64,000 bases of DNA, taken from contig WGMD01000014.1 in the NCBI GenBank assembly GCA_016125255.1, forward strand, positions 62,001 through 126,000, given 5' to 3'. The stretch comes from Planctomycetota bacterium (lineage in GTDB: Bacteria > Planctomycetota > Phycisphaerae > Phycisphaerales > Zrk34). Every line of letters begins with the position of its first letter. The stretch's first letter is position 1. Positions 17,021 to 25,349 of the stretch are shown here, one piece after another. The notes beneath the pieces are model-generated. The model was not told where the DNA came from and did not search any database. It worked only from the letters and a program-made list of their open reading frames with translations. The position numbers and the translations under genes are program-made.

Positions 17021-17997
17021 AGAACGAGGCGGCACATTTCAAGACGCATTTGGCGGCGGGGCTTGCCTCGCGCGGTTCAATGCGCATGCCGCGCGGGGCA
17101 AGCCCCGCCACGAAGTGGTCCTGCGGGTTCACGTTGATCGAACTGCTTGTCGTGGTGGCGATCATCGCATTGCTCATCGCGATACTGATTCCCTCGCTCG
17201 CGCAGGCGCGCGAGTTGGCGAAGCGCACGCTCTGCGCCGCCAATCAGCGCCAGTTGGCCGTGACGTTCTACACCTATGCCAACGACAGCAAGGGCGTGCT
17301 GCCCGACACATGGCCCAACACCGGCGGGCGGAACCATATGCTCTGGGTCTGGAGCCGCAAGGTCACGGACGATCTGTTGCATCGCTACCTCGGCGGGCCG
17401 GATATTGCCAAGGTCGACACGCTCGCCGAGGCCCCGCAGATCGGCGAGGCGTTCCGTGTCTTCATGTGTCCGACGCAGGATCAGTATCACGACAACACCT
17501 ACTTCGCGTTCGGCCCGGGGGTGACGGACCTGACGGACAACACGCGGTGGACCGGCTTCGTGAGTCTGACCAGCAGCGAACTGTCCGCCTCGACCTTCGC
17601 CCCAAGCACCAGCGTCCTCAAAGGCAAGGATGTGCGCATCCGAACCCTCGCCGACAAACGCAACGGCCCGCTGTTCACCGAGGCGCTCTATCACACGACC
17701 GATTACGACACGACCTACTACGGCGGGCGATGGACGTGGCTCTGGTCGCTGATGCCCTCCACGCAGCAGTCGAGCTATTCCTGGCACATCGGCAATCTCG
17801 ATACGACCAACGGCTACTCCGTCGCGGGGGCGAATCAGACGGGTCTGGACGGGTCGGTGACGTGGTACAACTTCGGCGACATCGTCGAAGGGGCCGTGTC
17901 GCGCACCGATGTGATGAACCGGGCGCAGGTGTACCAGACCTTCGGCGCCACGATGCGCGGCTACTACTGGTACCAACCCGGTCGCAAACGCAACTGA
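17017..17997 (+). CDS. Prepilin-type N-terminal domain protein, cassette 2
   Basis: 326-aa pseudopilin-like protein with the hydrophobic helix [20 protein letters not shown]. The leader is unusually long (35 residues from the ATG at 17017). It is largely encoded by a G/C palindromic repeat (HLAAGLASRGSMRMPRGASP), so the true start may instead be the ATG at 17080 or 17086. The C-terminus has LDGSVTWYNF in place of a clean H-X9-DG motif. The start overlaps the stop of the exported-protein gene. The product presumably works with a type II secretion or pseudopilus apparatus encoded elsewhere. Confidence 0.78.
   Translation: MKNEAAHFKTHLAAGLASRGSMRMPRGASPATKWSCGFTLIELLVVVAIIALLIAILIPSLAQARELAKRTLCAANQRQLAVTFYTYANDSKGVLPDTWPNTGGRNHMLWVWSRKVTDDLLHRYLGGPDIAKVDTLAEAPQIGEAFRVFMCPTQDQYHDNTYFAFGPGVTDLTDNTRWTGFVSLTSSELSASTFAPSTSVLKGKDVRIRTLADKRNGPLFTEALYHTTDYDTTYYGGRWTWLWSLMPSTQQSSYSWHIGNLDTTNGYSVAGANQTGLDGSVTWYNFGDIVEGAVSRTDVMNRAQVYQTFGATMRGYYWYQPGRKRN
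17049..17112. repeat. GCGGCGGGGCTTGCC..GGGGCAAGCCCCGC palindromic repeat in prepilin leader
   Basis: Two-armed G/C palindrome (TTTGGCGGCGGGGCTTGCC and GCGCGGGGCAAGCCCCGCC) that is translated as part of the prepilin leader. A near copy at 31219-31281 sits at the same place in the cassette 3 prepilin gene. Confidence 0.7.
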
Positions 17998-18010
17998 CGC
18001 GCAAGCCCGC

Positions 18011-18053
18011 CACGCCGACGCTGAGCCGCGCTTCGCGGCGAAGCGTCTGGTAC
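18011..18053. repeat. GCCGACGCTG..GCGTCTGGTAC repeat, intergenic copy
   Basis: Intergenic copy of the element found inside FecR genes 1 and 2. It includes the small palindrome CCGCGCTTCGCGG and lies between the prepilin and globin genes. Confidence 0.6.
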
Positions 18054-18095
18054 CTGTGTCTGGTACTCCACCGCCCCGCGTGTTACATTTGAAGC

Positions 18096-18467
18096 ATGTT
18101 CAACGCCCCTACGCTTTACGATCGCATCGGCGGGGAAATCGGCCTCGAAAAGATGGTCGACGGGCTTTACGAACGCGTGCTGGCGGACCCGATGCTCGCG
18201 CCGTTCTTCAAAGACACGCCGATGGACAAGCAGCGGCGGATGCAGCGTGAGTTCATGGCCGTCGCCCTCGGCGCCGCCGCGCATCACAGCGATACTTCCC
18301 TGGCCTGGGCCCACGCCGAGCGGGGCATCACCTTCGAGCACTTCAATCGCTTCTGTCAGCACATGAGCGAATCGCTCAAGGCGATGAACATCGACGACGC
18401 CACCGTCCACGAAGTCCTCCAGCACATGGCGCTCTACAAAAACGCCATCATCGGCGAATCGTACTGA
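18096..18467 (+). CDS. Truncated haemoglobin (2-on-2 globin)
   Basis: 123-aa globin with the short 2-on-2 fold. TLYDRIGGEIGLEKMVDGLY covers helices A-B, FFKDTPMDKQRRMQREFM helices C-E, and the AH(73)AERGIT segment carries the proximal haem-ligating His. Probable roles are oxygen or NO binding or NO detoxification. Group I is most likely by the GG..GLE..VD pattern. No clear neighbour relationship. Confidence 0.85.
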   Translation: MFNAPTLYDRIGGEIGLEKMVDGLYERVLADPMLAPFFKDTPMDKQRRMQREFMAVALGAAAHHSDTSLAWAHAERGITFEHFNRFCQHMSESLKAMNIDDATVHEVLQHMALYKNAIIGESY

Positions 18468-18512
18468 CGCCGTTTCACAGCCGCCGCCCAACGAGCGGCG
18501 CGTCCATACAAT

Positions 18513-19907
18513 GTGAGCATGTCCGATCTGTGGGCCACGCAGCGCACTTCGATGCTCAAGGCGGCCGAGCCGCTGGCGGTTCGCATGCGCCCGCGGTCGA
18601 TCGACGAGTTCGTCGGCCAGTCGCATTTTCTGGGCGAAGGCAAACTGCTGCGACGGATGCTCGAAGCCGATCGCATAACCAGCGTGATCTTTCACGGCCC
18701 GCCCGGCTCCGGCAAGACCACGCTCGCGGAGATCATCGCCAACTCGACGCATCGGCATTTTGAACGCGCCAACGCCGCGACGATCGGCGTCAAGGAAATC
18801 CGATTCGTCATCGAAGAAGCGACTCGCCGCCTGACCACCCCCGGAAGCGAGCGGAAGACGATCCTGTTCCTCGATGAAATACACCGCTTCAGCAAGTCGC
18901 AGCAGGATGTGCTGCTGGGCGATGTCGAGCGCGGCGTCATCACGCTCATCGGCGCGACCACCGAAAACCCCTTCTTCTCCGTCAACAGCGCCCTCATCAG
19001 CCGCTCGCAGGTGTTCAGTTTCGAACCCCTGCCCCCGGAAGCGATCAAGTCGCTGCTCCATCGTGCGATCAGCGATGAAGACCGCGGCTACGGGAAGCTG
19101 CCGCTAGAGGTCACCGAGGAAGCGCTCGATCATTGGGCGACGATGTGCGACGGCGACGCCCGCCGGGCGCTGACGGCGCTGGAAATCGCGGTGCTTTCGA
19201 CGGAGGCGTCAGCGGTCAGCCATCAGCAATCAGCCAACCAGAAACAGGAAACCCCAAACAAGCAACACCTCCTCATCGACCTTCCGATCGCGCAGGAGTC
19301 GATCCAACGCAAGGCGATTCAGTATGATCCGACCGGCGATGCGCACTATGACGCGATCAGTGCGTTCATCAAATCCATGCGCGGGTCGGACCCGGACGCG
19401 ACGGCCTACTGGCTGGCCCGCATGATCGTCGCCGGGGAGGACCCCTTGTTCATCGCCCGGCGGATCGCCATTCTCGCCAGCGAAGACGTGGGCAACGCCG
19501 ACCCGCGCGCGATGCAGCTTGCGGCGGCGGCGTACACGATCACCGAGCGCGTCGGCCTGCCCGAGTGCCAGCTCACGCTCGCGCAGGCGGCGATCTACAT
19601 GGCCTGCGCCCCCAAGTCCAACGCCAGCGCGACGGCGATCTGGAACGCGGTGTCGGATGTGAAAAACCAGCGGACGATCCCCGTGCCCAAACACCTGCGC
19701 GACGCCCATTACGCCGGTGCAAAAAAGCTGGGGCATACGGGGTATCAGTATGCTCATGACAGCGAGAAGGGGTACGTCGAGCAGGACTATCTGGGCGTGG
19801 AGAAGAAGTATTACGAACCGACGGATCGGGGGTACGAGAAGCACATCCGCCAGTATCTGCAATGGATCGGCGCGATGAACCCCTCGGGCGGGCCCGCGTC
19901 TGAATAA
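18513..19907 (+). CDS. rarA: Replication-associated recombination protein A (AAA+ ATPase)
   Basis: 464-aa RarA/MgsA family ATPase that acts at stalled replication forks as a clamp-loader-like tetramer. It shows Walker A GPPGSGKTT (62-70), Walker B ILFLDEIHRF (117-126), the sensor-1 IGATTENPFFS, and a C-terminal MgsA_C region with KNQRTIPVPKHLRDAHY. It starts at GTG 18513 or ATG 18519, neither with a strong ribosome-binding site. Residues ~232-252 (SAVSHQQSANQKQETPNK) are not family-like and are encoded by a TCAGCGGTCAGC-type repeat between the AAA+ lid and the C-terminal domain. Confidence 0.9.
   Translation: MSMSDLWATQRTSMLKAAEPLAVRMRPRSIDEFVGQSHFLGEGKLLRRMLEADRITSVIFHGPPGSGKTTLAEIIANSTHRHFERANAATIGVKEIRFVIEEATRRLTTPGSERKTILFLDEIHRFSKSQQDVLLGDVERGVITLIGATTENPFFSVNSALISRSQVFSFEPLPPEAIKSLLHRAISDEDRGYGKLPLEVTEEALDHWATMCDGDARRALTALEIAVLSTEASAVSHQQSANQKQETPNKQHLLIDLPIAQESIQRKAIQYDPTGDAHYDAISAFIKSMRGSDPDATAYWLARMIVAGEDPLFIARRIAILASEDVGNADPRAMQLAAAAYTITERVGLPECQLTLAQAAIYMACAPKSNASATAIWNAVSDVKNQRTIPVPKHLRDAHYAGAKKLGHTGYQYAHDSEKGYVEQDYLGVEKKYYEPTDRGYEKHIRQYLQWIGAMNPSGGPASE
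19205..19262. repeat. TCAGCGGTCAGC-type repeat translated inside rarA
   Basis: GCGTCAGCGGTCAGCCATCAGCAATCAGCC-like DNA matching the intergenic copies at 3244, 43893 and 53593. It keeps the rarA frame open and adds about 20 residues. Confidence 0.65.
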
Positions 19908-19999
19908 CCGGCCGGTCGATTATTGCGGACCGGGCGCGAAGATGGACGAAGTAAGAGGATGGTGCGCGTGGGAAGGGACGGGCGCGTGCCGGAGGCGCG

Positions 20000-20602
20000 A
20001 TGGGCATGTCGCAACCAGGATCGGACGCCAAGAAGAACCTGCGCACGCGGATGCGGCAGGCCCTGAAGCGGGTCGATCCGGGACTGCTTCATTCGCGGTC
20101 GGTGGCGGCGGCGGAGCGGCTGGTGCGGACCGACGAGTTCCGGCGTGCGACGACGATCATGATGTTCCTCTCGCTGCCGGGCGAGGTCGATACGCGAGCC
20201 ATCGGGCTTCGCGCCTGGCAGGAGCAGAAGGTCGTGACCGTGCCGCTGGTCGGGCATGAGCAAAAGCACATGATCCCCGTCGTGCTGCGGAGCTTCGACG
20301 AGCCGATGGACGAGGATCGCTACGGCGTCCGCACGCCGACGACCGGCGAGCCGATGCCCATCGAACTCATCGACCTCGTGGTGCTGCCGGGTTTGGGTTT
20401 CGACACGCTGGGTCATCGCATCGGGCGCGGCGGCGGATTCTACGATCGGTTTCTGGCCCGGCCCGAGTTTCGCGGGATCGCCTGCGGGATCGCGATGGAT
20501 GTGCAGGTCGTCGAAGCGGTGCCGCTCAACGGGCACGATCGGCAGGTGGACATGCTTGTGACGGAAACGCGCGTGATGCGGTTTAAACATTCGCCGGTTT
20601 GA
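20000..20602 (+). CDS. 5-formyltetrahydrofolate cyclo-ligase
   Basis: 200-aa enzyme (MTHFS, YgfA/FthC family) that uses ATP to convert 5-formyl-THF to 5,10-methenyl-THF. Lys/Arg-rich N-terminal helices (KKNLRTRMRQALKR) are followed by MMFLSLPGEVDTR and the signature LPGLGFD...GHRIGRGGGFYDRF (about 130-152). It supports the folate pathway that also serves thyA and folA further along. The preceding 92 nt hold no RNA gene that I can recognise. Confidence 0.9.
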   Translation: MGMSQPGSDAKKNLRTRMRQALKRVDPGLLHSRSVAAAERLVRTDEFRRATTIMMFLSLPGEVDTRAIGLRAWQEQKVVTVPLVGHEQKHMIPVVLRSFDEPMDEDRYGVRTPTTGEPMPIELIDLVVLPGLGFDTLGHRIGRGGGFYDRFLARPEFRGIACGIAMDVQVVEAVPLNGHDRQVDMLVTETRVMRFKHSPV

Positions 20603-20608
20603 CGCCGG

Positions 20609-20614
20609 TATAAT
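20609..20614 (+). promoter_or_regulatory. Possible -10 element for the L,D-transpeptidase gene
   Basis: Exact TATAAT 18-23 nt before the ATG at 20632, without a good -35. If it is real, translation from the later ATG at 20671 (with GGAG upstream) is more plausible. Confidence 0.3.
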
Positions 20615-20631
20615 GAAGCGGTTCGGACGGC

Positions 20632-21900
20632 ATGTCCGAATCCTCACCACAGAAGATGGAGCTTCTCGTCATGGTGCTTTCAAGCCAGGCCCAGCAGCGC
20701 GGCCGGACAACTTATACCAGCCCCTATCGCCGCAAGCGCAAGCAGCGCGCCCGGCGGTGGATCGGGTCGATCCTCGTTCTGGCCGTCGTCGGCTATCTGG
20801 CGTGGTCATGGATGCGCCCGCGCGGCGAGTCCTCGACCGGCCCGGCGGACGTGCGCGCCGATTCGGGCGCGGTCAAACCCGCCGGCACCGCATCGACGAC
20901 GCTGCACAATGCCGATGTGCATCTGAGCTATTCCGCCGCGAAGGGGCTCGACGCCAAGCCCGATGCGAAACCGGGGCCGACGACAGCTCTGGGCGAGCGT
21001 GCGGTCAAGGCCGAGTTGCCGCCCGGCGCGACCACTGAGCCCGCCAAGCCGACGCCTCCGGCGACGAACCCGCAGACCGCCGGTGCGTCCAATGCGCCGA
21101 CGCAGCCGACGCCCGTGGCGACATCGCTCGATCCGGAAGTCGCGCGGACGATCGACGCCGGTCGTCAGATGATCAACTCCGGTCAGCGCGTCAAAGGCCG
21201 GGAGCTGCTCAATAACGCCCTGCATATGCCGCTCCGCCCCGATGACGCCAAGGCGCTGCGCGATCTGCTCAGTGGGCTCAATCAGGACATGGTCTTCTCG
21301 CCCAAGGTCGAGCCGGGCGATCCGTATGCGGATACTTATGTGGTGCAGGCCGGGGACGTGCTGGCGAACATCGCCAAGAACTATCATGTGCCCTGGCAGT
21401 TCATCTCGCACATCAACGGCGATCTGGAGCCCCGCAAACTCCGCGTAGGCATGCGGCTCAAGGTCGTGAAAGGTCCCTTCCACGTCGTTGTCGACAAGAG
21501 CGACTTCCGACTCGACGCCTACCTCGGCCAGCCGGGCAAGGGCGGGCTGTTCGTCCGCAGCTTCCGCGTCGGGCTCGGCGAATTCGACGCCACGCCCGTC
21601 GGCGAGTTCGTCGTCAAGCGACACTCCAAGCTCGAAAACCCCGAGTGGACCAATCCGCGCACCGGCGAACGATTCGTCGGCGACAATCCCAAAAACCCGC
21701 TCGGCGAATACTGGGTCGGCCTCCGCGGCGCCGACGCCACGACCGAAGACCTCAAGGGCTACGGCATCCACGGCACCATCGAACCGCAAAGCATCGGCAC
21801 CCAGTCGTCGATGGGCTGCATCCGCATGCTCGACGACGACATCAAGCTCGTGTACTCCATGCTCAGCGAGGAAGAAAGCCGCGTGGTGGTCGTCAGATGA
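20632..21900 (+). CDS. LysM and L,D-transpeptidase (YkuD) cell-wall protein
   Basis: 422-aa inner-membrane-anchored periplasmic enzyme. The basic cytoplasmic tail (RRKRKQRARRW) is followed by one membrane segment (43-60), a long Pro/Ala/Thr-rich linker (to ~165), a helical stretch, a LysM peptidoglycan-binding domain (about 237-283) and a YkuD catalytic domain (284-422). The YkuD motif starts HGTIEP and ends SSMGCIRM, with the catalytic Cys near 396. It would form 3-3 cross-links or attach proteins to peptidoglycan. The start is uncertain (20632, 20656 or 20671; GGAG precedes the last). Confidence 0.87.
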   Translation: MSESSPQKMELLVMVLSSQAQQRGRTTYTSPYRRKRKQRARRWIGSILVLAVVGYLAWSWMRPRGESSTGPADVRADSGAVKPAGTASTTLHNADVHLSYSAAKGLDAKPDAKPGPTTALGERAVKAELPPGATTEPAKPTPPATNPQTAGASNAPTQPTPVATSLDPEVARTIDAGRQMINSGQRVKGRELLNNALHMPLRPDDAKALRDLLSGLNQDMVFSPKVEPGDPYADTYVVQAGDVLANIAKNYHVPWQFISHINGDLEPRKLRVGMRLKVVKGPFHVVVDKSDFRLDAYLGQPGKGGLFVRSFRVGLGEFDATPVGEFVVKRHSKLENPEWTNPRTGERFVGDNPKNPLGEYWVGLRGADATTEDLKGYGIHGTIEPQSIGTQSSMGCIRMLDDDIKLVYSMLSEEESRVVVVR

Positions 21901-21925
21901 TCGCTGCCGGCCGCGATGCGGCACG

Positions 21926-22029
21926 AATGACCAATTCCCAATGACCAAGGAAATGTTCAAATGATCACCGGCGCATTGGTCATTTGAACATTTCCTTGGT
22001 CATTGGTGCTTGAACATTGGTCATTTCCG
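21926..22029. repeat. AATGACCAA repeat, copy 1, with perfect 25-bp inverted repeat
   Basis: AT-richer than its surroundings. Arms 21940-21964 and 21980-22004 (AATGACCAAGGAAATGTTCA...) pair perfectly over 25 bp, and shorter AATGACCAA units flank them. Related copies lie at 32759, 51123 and 57341. It fills the spacer between the transpeptidase and hydrolase genes. Confidence 0.8.
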
Positions 22030-22075
22030 CTCGCAACCCCGGCAATCTTTCATCTGTAAGTATGAGTAGTGCACC

Positions 22076-23104
22076 ATGAAAACCGCCCGCTGGTTCCGCG
22101 CTTTGATCGTCACGCTGGCCGTCAGCGCCGGCGCTTTCGCCGACCCGCCCACGCCGCCGGCGCAGCCCGCCGAGGGCCCCGGCGGAAGCGCGGCTTCGCA
22201 TCAGAAGGTCGTCAGCTCGCAACATGGCGAAGGCGGGACCGCGTACTGGCTTTACGAGCCCGACGACCCCAAGCCCGCGACGGCGCCGGTGATCGTATTC
22301 AATCACGGCTGGGGCGCGACGCGCCCCGGGCCCTACGGGGCTTGGATCGATCATCTGGTCAAACGCGGCAACATCGTGATCTATCCGGCGTATCAGGAAG
22401 GACTGACCACGCTGCCCGCTCAGTTCACACCCAACGCCGTCGCCGCGATCAAGGAGGCGCTGCGCCAACTCGACACGGAGCCGGGGCATGTCAAACCGGA
22501 CCTGACGAAGTTCGCCATCGTCGGCCATTCGATGGGCGGCATTCTGGCGGCCAATCTCGCCGCCGTGGCGTCGACGGTCGGACTGCCGACCCCGCGGGCG
22601 ATCATGAGCATCGAGCCGGGCAAGACATGGGGCCTGCCGCCGCCCATGGCGGTCGTGCTCGACGATCTTTCAGCCATCGATGCCGGCACGCTGATGCTCG
22701 CCGTCATCGGCGATCGTGACAGGGTGGTCTTCGACGTCGACGCCAAGCGGATCATCAAGGAATCGACAGCCGTTCCCGCCGCGAACAAGAACCTCGTGCG
22801 GCTCGTCAGCGATGATCACGGCAAGCCGGCGCTTGATGCGTCGCACCTGGCGCCGGTCGCGATCAGCTCCGGGGGCGAATCGCGCCGCCCGATCCTTAAG
22901 CGCGGGTCCAACACCGGCGGGATCATCAGCGTCGATGCGCTGGACTACTTCGGCACGTGGAAACTCCTTGACGCCCTGACCGATGCGGCGTTCTACGGCA
23001 CGCATCGCAACATCGCCCTCGGCAACACGCCTGAACAGCGCGACATGGGCGCCTGGAGCGACGGCACGCCGGTTAAACGAATGGAAATAGTGACGGATCC
23101 GTGA
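22076..23104 (+). CDS. Secreted alpha/beta hydrolase (dienelactone-hydrolase/PET-hydrolase-like)
   Basis: 342 aa with a signal peptide (MKTARWFRALIVTLAVSAGA, cleaved about FADPP). The alpha/beta-hydrolase fold is shown by VIVFNHGWGATRPG (oxyanion region), GHSMGGILAANLA (nucleophile Ser in the ~150-154 elbow) and VSDDHGKPALDASHLAP, which probably carries the catalytic His. It is likely a periplasmic or extracellular esterase; the substrate is unknown. A clean intrinsic terminator follows. Confidence 0.78.
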   Translation: MKTARWFRALIVTLAVSAGAFADPPTPPAQPAEGPGGSAASHQKVVSSQHGEGGTAYWLYEPDDPKPATAPVIVFNHGWGATRPGPYGAWIDHLVKRGNIVIYPAYQEGLTTLPAQFTPNAVAAIKEALRQLDTEPGHVKPDLTKFAIVGHSMGGILAANLAAVASTVGLPTPRAIMSIEPGKTWGLPPPMAVVLDDLSAIDAGTLMLAVIGDRDRVVFDVDAKRIIKESTAVPAANKNLVRLVSDDHGKPALDASHLAPVAISSGGESRRPILKRGSNTGGIISVDALDYFGTWKLLDALTDAAFYGTHRNIALGNTPEQRDMGAWSDGTPVKRMEIVTDP

Positions 23105-23116
23105 CGTTCGCCGTCC

Positions 23117-23145
23117 AGCGGCGGGGCGTCGCCCCGCCGCTTTTT
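23117..23145 (+). terminator. Intrinsic terminator after the secreted hydrolase gene
   Basis: 11-bp stem (AGCGGCGGGGC at 23117-23127 with 23131-23141), 3-nt loop, then a run of T. The stem belongs to the same GCGGCGGGGC palindrome family as the prepilin-leader repeats. Confidence 0.8.
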
Positions 23146-23150
23146 CACGA

Positions 23151-24335
23151 TCAACTTTGACTCAATCGCTTCTTCGGCGCGTCGAACAACATCTCGTGCG
23201 TCTCGCGCAGTTCGTCGGCGATGCGGTCGGCGAAGGGCGAAGCGGCGACGGCGGTGCTGATGTCCAGGTGGTCCAGCGCCGCGGCGGTCAGGCCGGGGAA
23301 CCAATGGCCGCCGTTGCCCAGCAGGTTGTAGCGCATGCGCCCGTATTCGGTCATGTCATACGCCTTCGCCAGCATCCGGAGCCAGAGAATGATGCGAAGA
23401 TTCATGTGCCCCGGCGACTCCTCCCAGCGGGGCAGCCCCTCCGTGAATCGATCCGCGTAGTCGGCCCCGACCGCTTCGACCATCGCTTCACGCAACCGCT
23501 TCTCGATCGGCGGCAGCAGGTCATCGATCTTCTCGATCAGCGGCAGCGAAGTCAGTTGCAGATCGAAGTCGCTCGGGCACGCGGCGCCGAGACTGAGCGT
23601 GTGCACCTCCGGCCGGCGCAGACAGAAAAGGCAGTTGAACACCAGGGGATGCAGCGGGGCGCACAGATCGAAAAGCTTCTGCGGCGGGCGGTAGAGCATG
23701 CCGCCCTTGTCGGCCGGACTGATGATGAACACGCCCATATCGCGCCGCGTCGCCGCTTCGATGGCCGGCCAGTTCTCCTGAAAGATGTAGTACCAGTGCA
23801 GGTTCACATAATCGAAGTCCGCCGCGATCGTGTCGAGAATGAGCGGCAGGGCGGCATGCGTCGAGAACCCGATGTGTTTGGCGAGCCCGCGGGCCTGAAG
23901 CCGCCGCGCCGCTTCGAGACATCCGCCGGGGCGCACCGTCCAGTGCAGCAGCTCATATGTGTTGATCCCGTGCATCGCCAGCAGATCGACGTGATCGAGT
24001 TGAAGGCGCTTAAGCGATTCGTCGAAGCAGCGGAGGAAATCCGCGGGATCTTCCTGCGGGCTGATCTTGGTCTGCACGATGATCTTCTCACGCGGCAGTT
24101 TCGGGAGCACCAGCCCCAGTTGCCGCTCGGACGAGCCGTACCCGCGCGCGGTTTCGATGTGGTTGATGCCCAGTTCGACGGAGCGGCGGATCGTCGCTTC
24201 GAGATTCGCCTGATTGTCCGGCGGAACCTCGGCGAGCGGAACATCCTGCCATTTGTACTGATAGCGCATTCCGCCGCAGGAAAACACGGGCATTTGCAGT
24301 TCGGTTCGGCCAAAACGTCGGTAAAGCATGCCCAT
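23151..24335 (-). CDS. Aldo/keto reductase
   Basis: 394-aa NAD(P)H-dependent oxidoreductase of the AKR fold. INHIETARGYGSSERQLG contains Glu61 (in place of the usual Asp) and Tyr66. IIVQTKISP carries Lys90 and LLAMHGIN carries His122, completing the tetrad; the Glu variant is common in this bacterial subgroup. A C-terminal ~130-residue extension contains a CLFCL...GAACPSD segment that may hold Cys ligands. The start MGMLYRRFGRTELQMP at 24335 is chosen because the longer open frame upstream overlaps the divergent phosphoesterase gene. Confidence 0.83.
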   Translation of the reverse strand: MGMLYRRFGRTELQMPVFSCGGMRYQYKWQDVPLAEVPPDNQANLEATIRRSVELGINHIETARGYGSSERQLGLVLPKLPREKIIVQTKISPQEDPADFLRCFDESLKRLQLDHVDLLAMHGINTYELLHWTVRPGGCLEAARRLQARGLAKHIGFSTHAALPLILDTIAADFDYVNLHWYYIFQENWPAIEAATRRDMGVFIISPADKGGMLYRPPQKLFDLCAPLHPLVFNCLFCLRRPEVHTLSLGAACPSDFDLQLTSLPLIEKIDDLLPPIEKRLREAMVEAVGADYADRFTEGLPRWEESPGHMNLRIILWLRMLAKAYDMTEYGRMRYNLLGNGGHWFPGLTAAALDHLDISTAVAASPFADRIADELRETHEMLFDAPKKRLSQS

Positions 24336-24386
24336 TGGTATAGACGACGGAGCCAGCGGCGACAAGCGGCGTGTTATCATGGGGCG

Positions 24387-25280
24387 ATGCGCATGGTGCT
24401 GCTGGGTGATCTGCATCTGTATCAGCTCGGGGTCCGGCCCTGGCGGCTTCTGTCCAAGCGCGTGCTGGGCTATGCCAATCTGCTGCTCAATCGGCGCAAG
24501 CATTTCGATCTTTCGCGGCTGCCGACGCTGCTGGCCCGTGTCGAAGCGCTCAAGCCGGACATGATCCTCGGCACCGGCGATCTGACGACGCTCGCCACGC
24601 AAGGCGAGTTCGACATGGTGCGCGACAAGCTGGGTCCGACCTTCGCGCGCCATGACACGTTCATCATTCCCGGCAATCATGACCGATACACCTTCACCGC
24701 CGCGCGGACCCGGGCGTTTGAGCGCGCGATGGGCGATTGGACGCCCCAGCGCTGGCCGGCGTATCGCCTGCTGCGTCCGCACCTGCATTTGATCGCCATC
24801 GACCAGACGCGGCCGAACATCATCACCGACCGCGGGCGCGTCGGGGCGGCGCAGCTCAACGGCCTGCGCCAGGTGCTCGACGCCATGACGGAGATCGACC
24901 GCGTGATCGTCATGGGTCATTACCCGATCGGCATGCCGCCGGGTCATCCGCCGGAGGCGACGCGGCACGCGCTGATCGACGCGGAGGAACTGGTGCGCGT
25001 GCTTTGCGGATGTGCGGCGGGCGTGCTGTATCTGCATGGCCATGTGCATGAGCCGCAGGTCTGGGTGCATCCCGCGTCGGATCGGCTGGCGATTGTCAAT
25101 GCCGGAGCGCCGCTGTATCGCAAGACCGGTTGGCTGTTCGGGCAGGGGTTCTGGTGTCTGGATGACGAAGGCGACTGGCCGCCGGCGCTGACGCATCATG
25201 AGCTCGATGACATGGGGACGTGGTACGGGTCGAAAGTGATTTGGCCGGACGCGGCGGGCGTCGCGGCGAAAATCGGTTAA
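24387..25280 (+). CDS. Metallophosphoesterase
   Basis: 297-aa calcineurin-like phosphoesterase. Its dinuclear-metal motifs are in order: GDLHLY (7-12), GTGDLTT, GNHDRY, GHYPIG and HGHVHEP. It starts at ATG 24387 (MRMVLLGDLHLY), divergent from the aldo/keto reductase with a 51-nt gap. Cytoplasmic; the substrate (nucleotide, phosphodiester or protein) is not predictable. Confidence 0.85.
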   Translation: MRMVLLGDLHLYQLGVRPWRLLSKRVLGYANLLLNRRKHFDLSRLPTLLARVEALKPDMILGTGDLTTLATQGEFDMVRDKLGPTFARHDTFIIPGNHDRYTFTAARTRAFERAMGDWTPQRWPAYRLLRPHLHLIAIDQTRPNIITDRGRVGAAQLNGLRQVLDAMTEIDRVIVMGHYPIGMPPGHPPEATRHALIDAEELVRVLCGCAAGVLYLHGHVHEPQVWVHPASDRLAIVNAGAPLYRKTGWLFGQGFWCLDDEGDWPPALTHHELDDMGTWYGSKVIWPDAAGVAAKIG

Positions 25281-25349
25281 AATGCATGTCCCGACACATG
25301 GTTTTCATCAGCGCGGGCGATGCGTTCCGCGCAGCAAGGAGCGATCGAT

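Noticed and set aside
19908-19999. 6S RNA upstream of the 5-formyl-THF cyclo-ligase gene, as in Enterobacteria
   Set aside because: The gap is only 92 nt and shows no extended imperfect hairpin with a central bulge.
24336-25199. N-terminal extension of the aldo/keto reductase reading frame
   Set aside because: The extra 288 residues overlap the phosphoesterase gene on the other strand and have no family similarity. The fold begins at 24335.
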